Below, piece by piece: positions 35,323-44,363 of a stretch of DNA of 44,363 nt. The stretch is from Saccoglossus kowalevskii (Eukaryota; Hemichordata; Enteropneusta; Harrimaniidae). Under the pieces are notes generated by a model. That model did not search any database, was not told where the DNA came from, and worked only from the letters and a program-made list of their open reading frames with translations. A program made the position numbers and the translations under genes. Position 1 is the first letter of the stretch, and every line of letters starts with the position of its first letter. The DNA is taken from positions 1-44,363 of the forward strand of contig NW_003139015.1 of NCBI RefSeq assembly GCF_000003605.2, given 5' to 3'.

Positions 35323-35915
35323 GTAGGTCAGTATGTTGGATATATGAACATAGTACCTTTCTAGTTCACATATGGCAGTGGGTCAGTAAGTTGGATACAT
35401 GAACATAATACCTTTCTATTTCACATATGGCAGTGGGTCAGTATGTTGAATACATGAACATAATACCTTTCTAATTCTCATATGGCAGTGGGTCAGTATG
35501 TTGGATACATGAACATAATACCTTTCTAGTTCACATATGGCAGTGGTTTAGTATGTTGGACACATGAACATAGCACCCTTCTTGTTCACATATGGCAGTA
35601 GGTCAGTATGTTGGATACAATGACATAGTACCTTTCTAGTTCACATATGGCAGTGGGTCAGTATGTTGGATACATGAACATAATACCTTTCTAGTTCACA
35701 TATGTCAGTGGGTCAGTAAGTTGGATACATGAAAATAATATCTTTCTAATTCACATATGACAGTGGGTCAGTATGTTGGATACATGAACATAGTACCTTT
35801 CTAGTGTACATATGGCAGTTGGTCAGTATGTTGGATACATGAACATAGTACCTTTCTAGTTCACATATGTCAGTGGGTCAGTAAGTTGGATACATGAACA
35901 TCGTACCTTTCTAGT
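35323..35915. repeat. 605-bp tandem duplication, copy 2
   Basis: Read against copy 1, three substitutions were seen (TTAGAT/TTGGAT, GAATAT/GAACAT and TGGCAG/TGACAG). Similarity ends at about 35,915, where CTAGTG replaces CTAGTT. It is older than the 723- and 770-bp pairs if substitution counts track age. Confidence 0.85.
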
Positions 35916-36917
35916 GCACATATGGCAGTGGGTCAGTATGTTGGATACATGAACATAATACCTTTCTAGTTCACATATGGCAGTGGGTCAGTATGTTGGA
36001 TACATGAACATAGTACCCTTCTAGTTCACATATGGCAGTAGGTCAGTATGTTGGATACAATGACATAGTACCTTTCTAGTTCACATATGGCAGTGGGTCA
36101 GTATGTTGGATACATGAACATAATACCTTTCTAGTTCACATATGTCAGTGGGTCAGTAAGTTGGATACATGAAAATAATATCTTTCTAGTTCACATATGG
36201 CAGTGGGTCAGTATGTTGGATACATGAACATAGTACCTTTCTAGTTCACATATGGCAGAGGGTCAGTATGTTGGATACATGAACATAATACCTTTCTAGT
36301 TCACATATGTCAGTGGGTCAGTAAGTTGGATACATGAAAATAATATCTTTCTAATTCACATATGGCAGTGGGTCAGTATGTTGGATACATGAACATAGTA
36401 CCTTTCTAGTGTACATATGGCAGTTGGTCAGTATGTTGGATACATGAACATAGTACCTTTCTAGTTCACATATGTCAGTGGGTCAGTAAGTTGGATACAT
36501 GAACAGAATACTTTTCTAGTTCACATATGGCAGTGGGTCTGTATGTTGGATTCATGAACATAGTACCTTTCTAGTTCACATATGGCAGTGGGTCAGTATG
36601 TTGGATACATGAACATAATACCTTTCTAGTTCACATATGACAGTGGGTCATTATGTTGGATACATGAACATAATACCTTTCTAGTTCACATATGGCGGTG
36701 GGTCAGTATGTTGGATACATGAACATAATACATTTATAGTTCACATATGGCAGTGGGTCAGTATGTTGGATACATGAACATAATATCTTTCTAGTTCACA
36801 TATTGCAGTGGGTCAGTATGTTGGATACAGGAACATAGTACCTTTCTAGTTCACATATGGCAGTGGGTCAGTATGTTGGATATATGAACATAGTACCTTT
36901 CTAGTTCACATATTGCA
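35916..36917. repeat. Mixed block leading to a tail
   Basis: GTGCACATATGG, GTACCC, ACAATGAC, GAAAATAATATC (twice), a GCAGAGGG unit, GTGTACATATGG, CAGAATAC, a TCTG unit with GGATTCATG (about 36,548), TGACAG/CATTATG, GCGGTGGG/ACATTTATAG, ATAATATC, CAGGAAC, GGATATATG. The part from 36,480 onward matches 20,930-21,270. Confidence 0.75.
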
Positions 36918-37852
36918 GTGGCTCAGTATGTTGGATACATGAACATAATACCTTTATAGTTCACATATGACAGTGGGTCAGTATGTTGGATACATGAACA
37001 TAATACCTTTATAGTTCACATATGACAGTGGGTCAGTATGTTGGATACATGAACATAACACCTTTCTAGTTCACATATGGCAGTGGGTCAGTAAGTTGGA
37101 TACATAAACATAATAACTTTCTAGTTCACATGTGGCAGTGGGTCAGTATGTTGGATATATGAACATAGTACCTTTCTAGTTCACATATGTCAGTGGGTCA
37201 GTATGTTGGATATATGAACATAGTACCTTTCTAGTTCATATATTGCAGTAGGCCAGTAAGTTTAATACAAGGACATAGTACATTTCTAGTTCACATATGG
37301 CAGTGGGTCAGTAGGTTGGATACATGAACATAGTACCTTTCTAGTTCACATATGTCAGTGGGTCAGTAAGTTGGATACATGAACAGAATACTTTTCTAGT
37401 TCACATATGGCAGTGGGTCTGTATGTTGGATACATGAACATAGTACCTTTCTAGTTCACATATGTCAGTGGGTCAGTAAGTTGGATACATGAACAGAATA
37501 CTTTTCTAGTTCACATATGGCAGTGGGTCAGTATGTTGGATACATGAACATAATACCTTTCTAGTTCACATATGGCAGTGGGTCATTATGTTGGATACAT
37601 GAACATAATACCTTTCTAGTTCACATATGGCGGTGGGTCAGTATGTTGGATACATGAACATAATACATTTATAGTTCACATATGGCAGTGGGTCAGTATG
37701 TTGGATACATGAACATAATATCTTTCTAGTTCACATATTGCAGTGGGTCAGTATGTTGGATACAGGAACATAGTACCTTTCTAGTTCACATATGGCAGTG
37801 GGTCAGTATGTTGGATATATGAACATAGTACCTTTCTAGTTCACATATTGCA
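36918..37852. repeat. 17-unit block with truncated core (935 bp)
   Basis: GGCTCAG, TTATAG units, CATAAAC/CATGTGG (37,128), then TGTCAG with GGATATATG where GCAGCGGG is expected, then TTTAATACAAGG and a hybrid GTAGGTTGG unit (about 37,311), CAGAATACTTTTC twice, CATTATG, ACATTTATAG, ATAATATC, CAGGAAC, GGATATATG. Its length equals the 3,851 block but its content differs, so equal length here is not homology. Confidence 0.75.
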
Positions 37853-39722
37853 GTGGCTCAGTATGTTGGATACATGAACATAATACCTTTATAGTTCACA
37901 TATGACAGTGGGTCAGTATGTTGGATACATGAACATAATACCTTTATAGTTCACATATGACAGTGGGTCAGTATGTTGGATACATGAACATAATACCTTT
38001 CTAGTTCACATATGGCAGTGGGTCAGTAAGTTGGATACATAAACATAATAACTTTCTAGTTCACATGTGGCAGTGGGTCAGTATGTTGGATATATGAACA
38101 TAGTACCTTTCTAGTTCACATATGGCAGCGGGTCAGTATGTTGGATACATGAACATTGTACCTTTCTAGTTCACATATGGCAGTAGGTCAGTATGTTGGA
38201 TATATGAACATAGTACCTTTCTAGTTCACATATGGCAGTGGGTCAGTATGTTGGATACATGAACATAATAACTTTCTATTTCACATATGGCAGTGGGTCA
38301 GTATGTTGAATACATGAACATAATACCTTTCTAGTTCTCATATGGCAGTGGGTCAGTATGTTGGATACATGAACATAGTACCCTTCTAGTTCACATATGG
38401 CAGTAGGTCAGTATGTTGGATACAATGACATAGTACCTTTCTAGTTCACATATGGCAGTGGGTCAGTATGTTGGATACATTAACATAATACCTTTCTATT
38501 TCACATATGGCAGTGGGTCAGTATGTTGGATACATGAACATAATACCTTTCTAGTTCTCATATGGCAGTGGGTCAGTATGTTGGATACATGAACATAATA
38601 CCTTTCTAGTTCACATATGGCAGTGGGTCAGTATGTTGGATACATGAACATAGTACCCTTCTAGTTCACATATGGCAGTAGGTCAGTATGTTGGATACAA
38701 TGACATAGTACCTTTCTAGTTCACATATGGCAGTGGGTCAGTATGTTGGATACATGAACATAATACCTTTCTAGTTCACATATGTCAGTGGGTCAGTAAG
38801 TTGGATACATGAAAATAATATCTTTCTAGTTCACATATGGCAGTGGGTCAGTATGTTGGATACATGAACATAGTACCTTTCTAGTTCACATATGTCAGTG
38901 GGTCAGTAAGTTGGATACATGAACAAAATACCTTTCTAGTTCACATATTGCAGTGGGTCTGTATGTTAGATACATGAACATAGTACCTTTCTAGTGCACA
39001 TATGGCAGTTGGTCAGTAGGTTGGATACATGAACATAGTACCTATCCAATTCACATATGGCAGTGAGTTAGTATGTTGGATACTTGAACATAATACCTTT
39101 CTAGTTCACATATGGCAGTGGGTCAGTATGTTGGATATATGAACATGGTACCTTTCTAGTTCACATATGGCAGTGGGTCTGTATGTTGGATACATGAACA
39201 TAGTACCTTTCTAGTTCATATATGGCAGTTGGTCAGTATGTTGGATACATGAACATAATACCTTTCTAGTTCACATATGTCAGTGGGTCAGTAAGTTGGA
39301 TACATGAACAGAATACTTTTCTAGTTCACATATGGCAGTGGGTCTGTATGTTGGATACATGAACATAGTACCTTTCTAGTTCACATATGGCAGTGGGTCA
39401 GTATGTTGTATACATGAAGACAATACCCTTCTAGTTCACATATGGCAGTGGGTCATTATGTTGGATACATGAACATAATACCTTTCTAGTTCACATATGG
39501 CAGTGGGTCAGTATGTTGGATACATGAACATAATACATTTATAGTTCACATATGGCAGTGGGTCAGTATGTTGGATACATGAACATAATATCTTTCTAGT
39601 TCACATATTGCAGTGGGTCAGTATGTTGGATACAGGAACATAGTACCTTTCTAGTTCACATATGGCAGTGGGTCAGTATGTTGGATATATGAACATAGTA
39701 CCTTTCTAGTTCACATATTGCA
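37853..39722. repeat. 34-unit block (1,870 bp), type A core plus tail
   Basis: Complete type A core (CATGTGG 38,063) through CATTAAC, TTCTCATATGG, GTACCC, ACAATGAC, GAAAATAATATC, GAACAAAA and TTAGATAC. A chimeric monomer at about 39,007-39,052 then connects to CTTGAAC, CATGGTACC, TCTG, CATATATGG, CAGAATAC, GTATAC with ATACCC, CATTATG, ACATTTATAG, ATAATATC, CAGGAAC and GGATATATG, matching 3,190-3,850. Confidence 0.78.
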
Positions 39723-41375
39723 GTGGCTCAGTATGTTGGATACATGAACATAATACCTTTATAGTTCACATATGACAGTGGGTCAGTATGTTGGATACAT
39801 GAACATAATACCTTTATAGTTCACATATGACAGTGGGTCAGTATGTTGGATACATGAACATAATACCTTTCTAGTTCACATATGGCAGTAGGTCAGTAAG
39901 TTGGATACATAAACATAATAACTTTCTAGTTCACATGTGGCAGTGGGTCAGTATATTGGATATATGAACATAGTACCTTTCTAGTTCACATATGGCAGCG
40001 GGTCAGTATGTTGGATACATGAACATTGTACCTTTCTAGTTCACATATGGCAGTAGAGGTCAGTATGTTGGATATATGAACATAGTACCTTTCTAGTTCA
40101 CATATGGCAGTGGGTCAGTATGTTGGATACATGAACATAATAACTTTCTATTTCACATATGGCAGTGGGTCAGTATGTTGAATACATGAACATAATACCT
40201 TTCTAGTTCTCATATGGCAGTGGGTCAGTATGTTGGATACATGAACATAGTACCCTTCTAGTTCACATATGGCAGTAGGTCAGTATGTTGGATACAATGA
40301 CATAGTACCTTTCTAGTTCACATATGACAGTGGGTCAGTATGTTGGATACATTAACATAATACCTTTCTATTTCACATATGGCAGTGCGTCAGTATGTTG
40401 GATACATGAACATAATACCTTTCTAGTTCTCATATGGCAGTGGGTCAGTATGTTGGATACATGAACATAATACCTTTCTAGTTCACATATGGCAGTGGGT
40501 CAGTATGTTGGATACATGAACATAGTACCCTTCTAGTTCACATATGGCAGTAGGTCAGTATGTTGGATACAATGAACATAGTACCTTTCTAGTTCACATA
40601 TGGCAGTGGGTCAGTATGTTGGATACATGAACATAATACCTTTCTAGTTCACATATGTCAGTGGGTCAGTAAGTTGGATACATGAACATAATACCTTTCT
40701 AGTTCTCATATGGCAGTGGGTCAGTATGTTGGATACATGAACATAGTACCCTTCTAGTTCACATATGGCAGTGGGTCAGTATGTTGGATACAATGACATA
40801 GTACCTTTCTAGTTCACATATGACAGTGGGTCAGTATGTTGGATACATTAACATAATACCTTTCTATTTCACATATGGCAGTGTGTCAGTATGTTGGATA
40901 CATGAACATAATACCTTTCTAGTTCTCATATGGCAGTGGGTCAGTATGTTGGATACATGAACATAATACCTTTCTAGTTCACATATGGCAGTGGGTCAGT
41001 ATGTTGGATACATGAACATAGTACCCTTCTAGTTCACATATGGCAGTAGGTCAGTATGTTGGATACATGAACATAATACCTTTCTAGTTCACATATGGCA
41101 GTGGGTCATTATGTTGGATACATGAACATAATACCTTTCTAGTTCACATATGGCGGTGGGTCAGTATGTTGGATACATGAACATAATACATTTATAGTTC
41201 ACATATGGCAGTGGGTCAGTATGTTGGATACATGAACATAATATCTTTCTAGTTCACATATTGCAGTGGGTCAGTATGTTGGATACAGGAACATAGTACC
41301 TTTCTAGTTCACATATGGCAGTGGGTCAGTATGTTGGATATATGAACATAGTACCTTTCTAGTTCACATATTGCA
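39723..41375. repeat. 30-unit block with a 9-unit internal tandem step
   Basis: Type A core (CATGTGG 39,933) with an AG insertion in GTAGAGGTCAG near 40,053. The stretch from TTCTCATATGG through GTACCC, ACAATGAC and CATTAAC occurs from about 40,205 and again from 40,701 (offset 496 bp, nine units plus one base). The first pass has GTGCGTCAG, the second GTGTGTCAG. The extra bases include ACAATGAACATAG at about 40,570 for the usual ACAATGACATAG. A GTAGGTCAG unit near 41,047 continues as a plain unit rather than ACAATGAC. Confidence 0.76.
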
Positions 41376-42365
41376 GTGGCTCAGTATGTTGGATACATGA
41401 ACATAATACCTTTATAGTTCACATATGACAGTGGGTCAGTATGTTGGATACATGAACATAATACCTTTATAGTTCACATATGACAGTGGGTCAGTATGTT
41501 GGATACATGAACATAATACCTTTCTAGTTCACATATGGCAGTGGGTCAGTAAGTTGGATACATAAACATAATAACTTTCTAGTTCACATGTGGCAGTGGG
41601 TCAGTATGTTGGATATATGAACATAGTACCTTTCTAGTTCACATATGGCAGCGGGTCAGTATGTTGGATACATGAACATTGTACCTTTCTAGTTCACATA
41701 TGGCAGTAGGTCAGTATGTTGGATATATGAACATAGTACCTTTCTAGTTCACATATGGCAGTGGGTCAGTATGTTGGATACATGAACATAATACCTTTCT
41801 ATTTCACATATGGCAGTGGGTCAGTATGTTGAATACATGAACATAATACCTTTCTAGTTCTCATATGGCAGTGGGTCAGTATGTTGGATACATGAACATA
41901 GTACCCTTCTAGTTCACATATGGCAGTAGGTCAGTATGTTGGATACAATGACATAGTACCTTTCTAGTTCACATATGGCAGTGGGTCAGTATGTTGGATA
42001 CATTAACATAATACCTTTCTATTTCACATATGGCAGTGGGTCAGTATGTTGGATACATGAACATAATACCTTTCTAGTTCTCATATGGCAGTGGGTCAGT
42101 ATGTTGGATACATGAACATAGTACCCTTCTAGTTCACATATGGCGGTGGGTCAGTATGTTGGATACATGAACATAATACATTTATAGTTCACATATGGCA
42201 GTGGGTCAGTATGTTGGATACATGAACATAATATCTTTCTAGTTCACATATTGCAGTGGGTCAGTATGTTGGATACAGGAACATAGTACCTTTCTAGTTC
42301 ACATATGGCAGTGGGTCAGTATGTTGGATATATGAACATAGTACCTTTCTAGTTCACATATTGCA
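41376..42365. repeat. Compact 18-unit HOR (990 bp)
   Basis: Same unit order as 15,260-16,249: type A core (CATGTGG 41,586), CATTAAC, TTCTCATATGG, GTACCC, GCGGTGGG/ACATTTATAG, ATAATATC, CAGGAAC, GGATATATG. It lacks the GTGGGACAG mark of the 15 kb copy. Confidence 0.82.
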
Positions 42366-43190
42366 GTGGCTCAGTATGTTGGATACATGAACATAATACC
42401 TTTATAGTTCACATATGACAGTGGGTCAGTATGTTGGATACATGAACATAATACCTTTATAGTTCACATATGACAGTGGGTCAGTATGTTGGATACATGA
42501 ACATAATACCTTTCTAGTTCACATATGGCAGTGGGTCAGTAAGTTGGATACATAAACATACTAACTTTCTAGTTCACATGTGGCAGTGGGTCAGTATGTT
42601 GGATATATGAACATAGTACCTTTCTAGTTCACATATGGCAGCGGGTCAGTATGTTGGATACATGAACATTGTACCTTTCTAGTTCACATATGGCAGTAGG
42701 TCAGTATGTTGGATATATGAACATATTACCTTTCTAGTTCACATATGGCAGTGGGTCAGTAAGTTGGATACATGAACATAATACCTTTCTATTTCACATA
42801 TGGCAGTGGGTCAGTATGTTGAATACATGAACATAATACCTTTCTAGTTCTCATATGGCAGTGGGTCAGTATGTTGGATACATGAACATAATACCTTTCT
42901 AGTTCACATATGGCAGTGGTTCAGTATGTTGGATACATGAACATAGCACCCTTCTTGTTCACATATGGCAGTAGGTCAGTATGTTGGATACAATGACATA
43001 GTACCTTTCTAGTTCACATATGGCAGTGGGTCAGTATGTTGGATACATGAACATAATACCTTTCTAGTTCACATATGTCAGTGGGTCAGTAAGTTGGATA
43101 CATGAAAATAATATCTTTCTAGTTCACATATGGCAGTGGGTCAGTATGTTGGATACATGAACATAGTACCTTTCTAGTGCACATATGGCA
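42366..43190. repeat. Core block resembling the 19 kb copy, with type B ending
   Basis: GGCTCAG, TTATAG units, CATAAAC unit with CATACTAAC (about 42,558), CATGTGG (42,576), GCAGCGGG, GTAGGTCAG with CATATTACC (about 42,722), TAAGTT/TATTTC, TTGAATAC, TTCTCATATGG. CATACTAAC plus CATATTACC ties it to 18,900-19,507. It then has an attenuated GCACCC/CTTCTTG unit (GTGGTTCAG and GGATAC rather than GTGGTTTAG and GGACAC), ACAATGAC and GAAAATAATATC. Confidence 0.78.
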
Positions 43191-44363
43191 GTGGGTCATT
43201 AAGTTGGATACATGAACAAAGTACCTTTCTAGTTCACATATGGCAGAAGGTCAGTAAGTTGGATACAGGAACATAGTACCTTTCTAGTTCACATATGGCA
43301 GAAGGTCAGTAAGTTGGATACATGAACATAGTACCTTTCTAGGTCACATATGGCAGTGGGTCAGTAAGTTCGATACATGAACATAGTACCTTTCTAGTTC
43401 ATATATTGCTGTAGGCCAGTAAGTTCGATACATGAACATAGTAACTTCTAGGTCACATATGGCAGTGGGTCAGTAAGTTGGGTACATGAACATAGTACCT
43501 TTCTAGTTCATATATTGCAGTAGGCCAGTAAGTTTAATACAAGGACATAGTACCTTTCTAGTTCACATATGGCAGTGGGTCAGTAAGTTGCATACATGAA
43601 CATAGTACCTATCCAATTCACATATGGCAGTGAGTTAGTATGTTGGATACTTGAACATAATACCTTTCTAGTTCACATATGGCAGTGGGTCAGTATGTTG
43701 GATACATGAACATAATACCTTTCTAGTTCACATATGGCAGTGGGTCAGTATGTTGGATATATGAACATAGTACCTTTCTAGTTCACATATGGCAGTGGGT
43801 CTGTATGTTGGATACATGAACATAGTACCTTTCTAGTTCATATAGGGCAGTTAATCAGTATGTTGGATACATGAACATAATACCTTTCTAGTTCACATAT
43901 GTCAGTGGGTCAGTAAGTTGGATACATGAACAGAATACCTTTCTAGTTCACATATGGCGGTGGGTCAGTATGTTGGATACATGAACATAGTACCTTTCTA
44001 GTTCACATATGGCAGTGGGTCAGTAAGTTGGATACATGAACATAGTACCTTTCTAGTTCACATATGGCAGTGGGTCAGTATGTTCGATATATGAACATAG
44101 TACGTTTCTAGTTCACATATGGCAGTGGGTTAGTATGTTGGATACATGAACATAGTACCTTTCTAGTTCACACATGTCAGTGGGTCAGTATGTTGGATAC
44201 ATGGACATAGTACCTTTCTAGTCCACATATGGCAGAAGGCCAGTAAGTTGAATACATACATATAGTACCTTTCTAGTTCACATATGGCAGTAGTCAGTAT
44301 ATGTTGAATACATACATATAGTACCTTTCTAGTTCACATATGGCATAAGGCCAGTAAATTTGA
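43191..44363. repeat. Degenerate right-hand stretch of the array
   Basis: Units become more divergent and less ordered: two GCAGAAGG units, TATTGCTGTAGGCCAG, GTAACTTCTAGG (two bases short), GTTGGGTACATG, CATATAGGGCAG with TTAATCAG, TTCGATATATG, CACATGTCAG, ATGGACATAG, GCAGAAGGCCAG with TTGAATACATACATATAG twice, GTAGTCAGTATATGTTG, and GCATAAGGCCAGTAAATTTG. No recognisable HOR core recurs. Rising divergence is typical of satellite array margins, so unique DNA may lie not far beyond 44,363, but this is inference. Confidence 0.75.

Larger units (their letters stand above)
1..44363. repeat. 55-bp satellite DNA array, about 806 monomers
   Basis: Every line of the window is the same 55-bp unit repeated head to tail. 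Adjacent copies of the TCAGTATGTTGG segment lie exactly 55 bp apart except at a few small indels. No inverted monomer and no non-repeat insertion was seen. Typical unit landmarks are CATATG at positions 5-10, GGTCAG at 17-22, TATGTT at 23-28, AACATA at 38-43, ACC at 46-48 and TTCTAG at 50-55. Each unit carries stop triplets on both strands (TAG, TGA and TAA forward; TAG and TGA reverse), and 55 is not a multiple of 3, so the frame rotates and no long ORF can persist. The array fills both window ends, so its true length is unknown. Heterochromatic location is inferred from family behaviour, not shown by the sequence. Confidence 0.98.

Noticed and set aside
36918-37852. Homology between the two 935-bp (17-unit) blocks at 3,851 and 36,918
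   Set aside because: Only the start and end units match. The middle differs (GCAGCGGG and following core units are missing in the second), so equal length is coincidental.
1-44363. CRISPR array
   Set aside because: Regular spacing could suggest one, but there are no unique spacers: the entire 55-bp unit is conserved, and no cas-like gene is present.
1-44363. Coding repeat (a tandem-repeat protein)
   Set aside because: The unit length is not a multiple of three and each unit holds stop triplets in both orientations, so no frame stays open beyond a few units.
1-44363. Telomeric or simple-sequence repeat tracts
   Set aside because: No TTAGGG-like or other short-motif runs are present; the shortest true period is 55 bp.
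1-44363. Transposon, retroelement or virus-like insertion
   Set aside because: Every stretch read belongs to the monomer family. No target-site duplication, terminal repeat, poly-A tail or foreign sequence was found.

Overview
The whole window is one uninterrupted head-to-tail array of a 55-bp satellite monomer, about 806 copies (44,363 / 55), all in the same orientation. I found no gene, RNA gene, transposon, virus-like element, CRISPR array or unique-sequence island. The monomer is about 38% G+C, carries a CATATG palindrome at unit positions 5-10 and an imperfect dyad over unit positions 17-48, and its consensus has no CpG. A satellite array this long and pure points to constitutive heterochromatin (centromeric, pericentromeric, subtelomeric or sex-chromosome) of a eukaryote. 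The sequence does not let me name the lineage or the chromosomal site.

The information lies in the monomer variants. They recur in fixed order, so the array has a higher-order repeat (HOR) structure. A core block recurs 23 times. Its order is: GGCTCAG unit, two TTATAG units, a CATAAAC unit ending in CATGTGG, a GCAGCGGG unit, a GTAGGTCAG unit, a TATTTC-ended unit, a TTGAATAC unit, and then one of two continuations. Type A continues with GTACCC, ACAATGAC and CATTAAC units. Type B continues with TAATTCTC, GGACAC/GCACCC, ACAATGAC and GAAAATAATATC units. Core blocks are joined by tail blocks (TTTAATACAAGG, TTGCATAC, CTTGAAC, CAGAATAC, GTATAC, CAGGAAC units).

Layout: 1-8.9 kb is mainly type A core plus tail. 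8.9-15 kb is mixed and includes a perfect 723-bp tandem duplication. 15.2-20.2 kb holds compact 16-, 18- and 22-unit blocks. 20.2-21.3 kb is a core remnant plus tail. 21.3-26.9 kb is a different HOR domain (CTAGGTCAC, CATTAAG, CTAGCTCAC, TTTCGAG marks) without the core landmark, including a 770-bp tandem duplication and a homogeneous run of seven near-identical monomers. 26.9-36.9 kb mixes type A, type B and domain-III blocks. 36.9-43.2 kb returns to type A. The last kilobase is visibly more degenerate and may approach the array edge.

The blocks do not act as genes. Together they record repeated unequal exchange and block amplification: integer-unit spacings, chimeric junction monomers, and private marks shared by copies up to 36 kb apart. 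Some clusters of homopolymer indels look more like residual sequencing error than biology. I see no new enzymatic or defence system here. The points of interest are HOR architecture, recombination footprints and the dyad in the monomer. All comparisons were made by eye, so unit boundaries between blocks are approximate unless stated to be exact.
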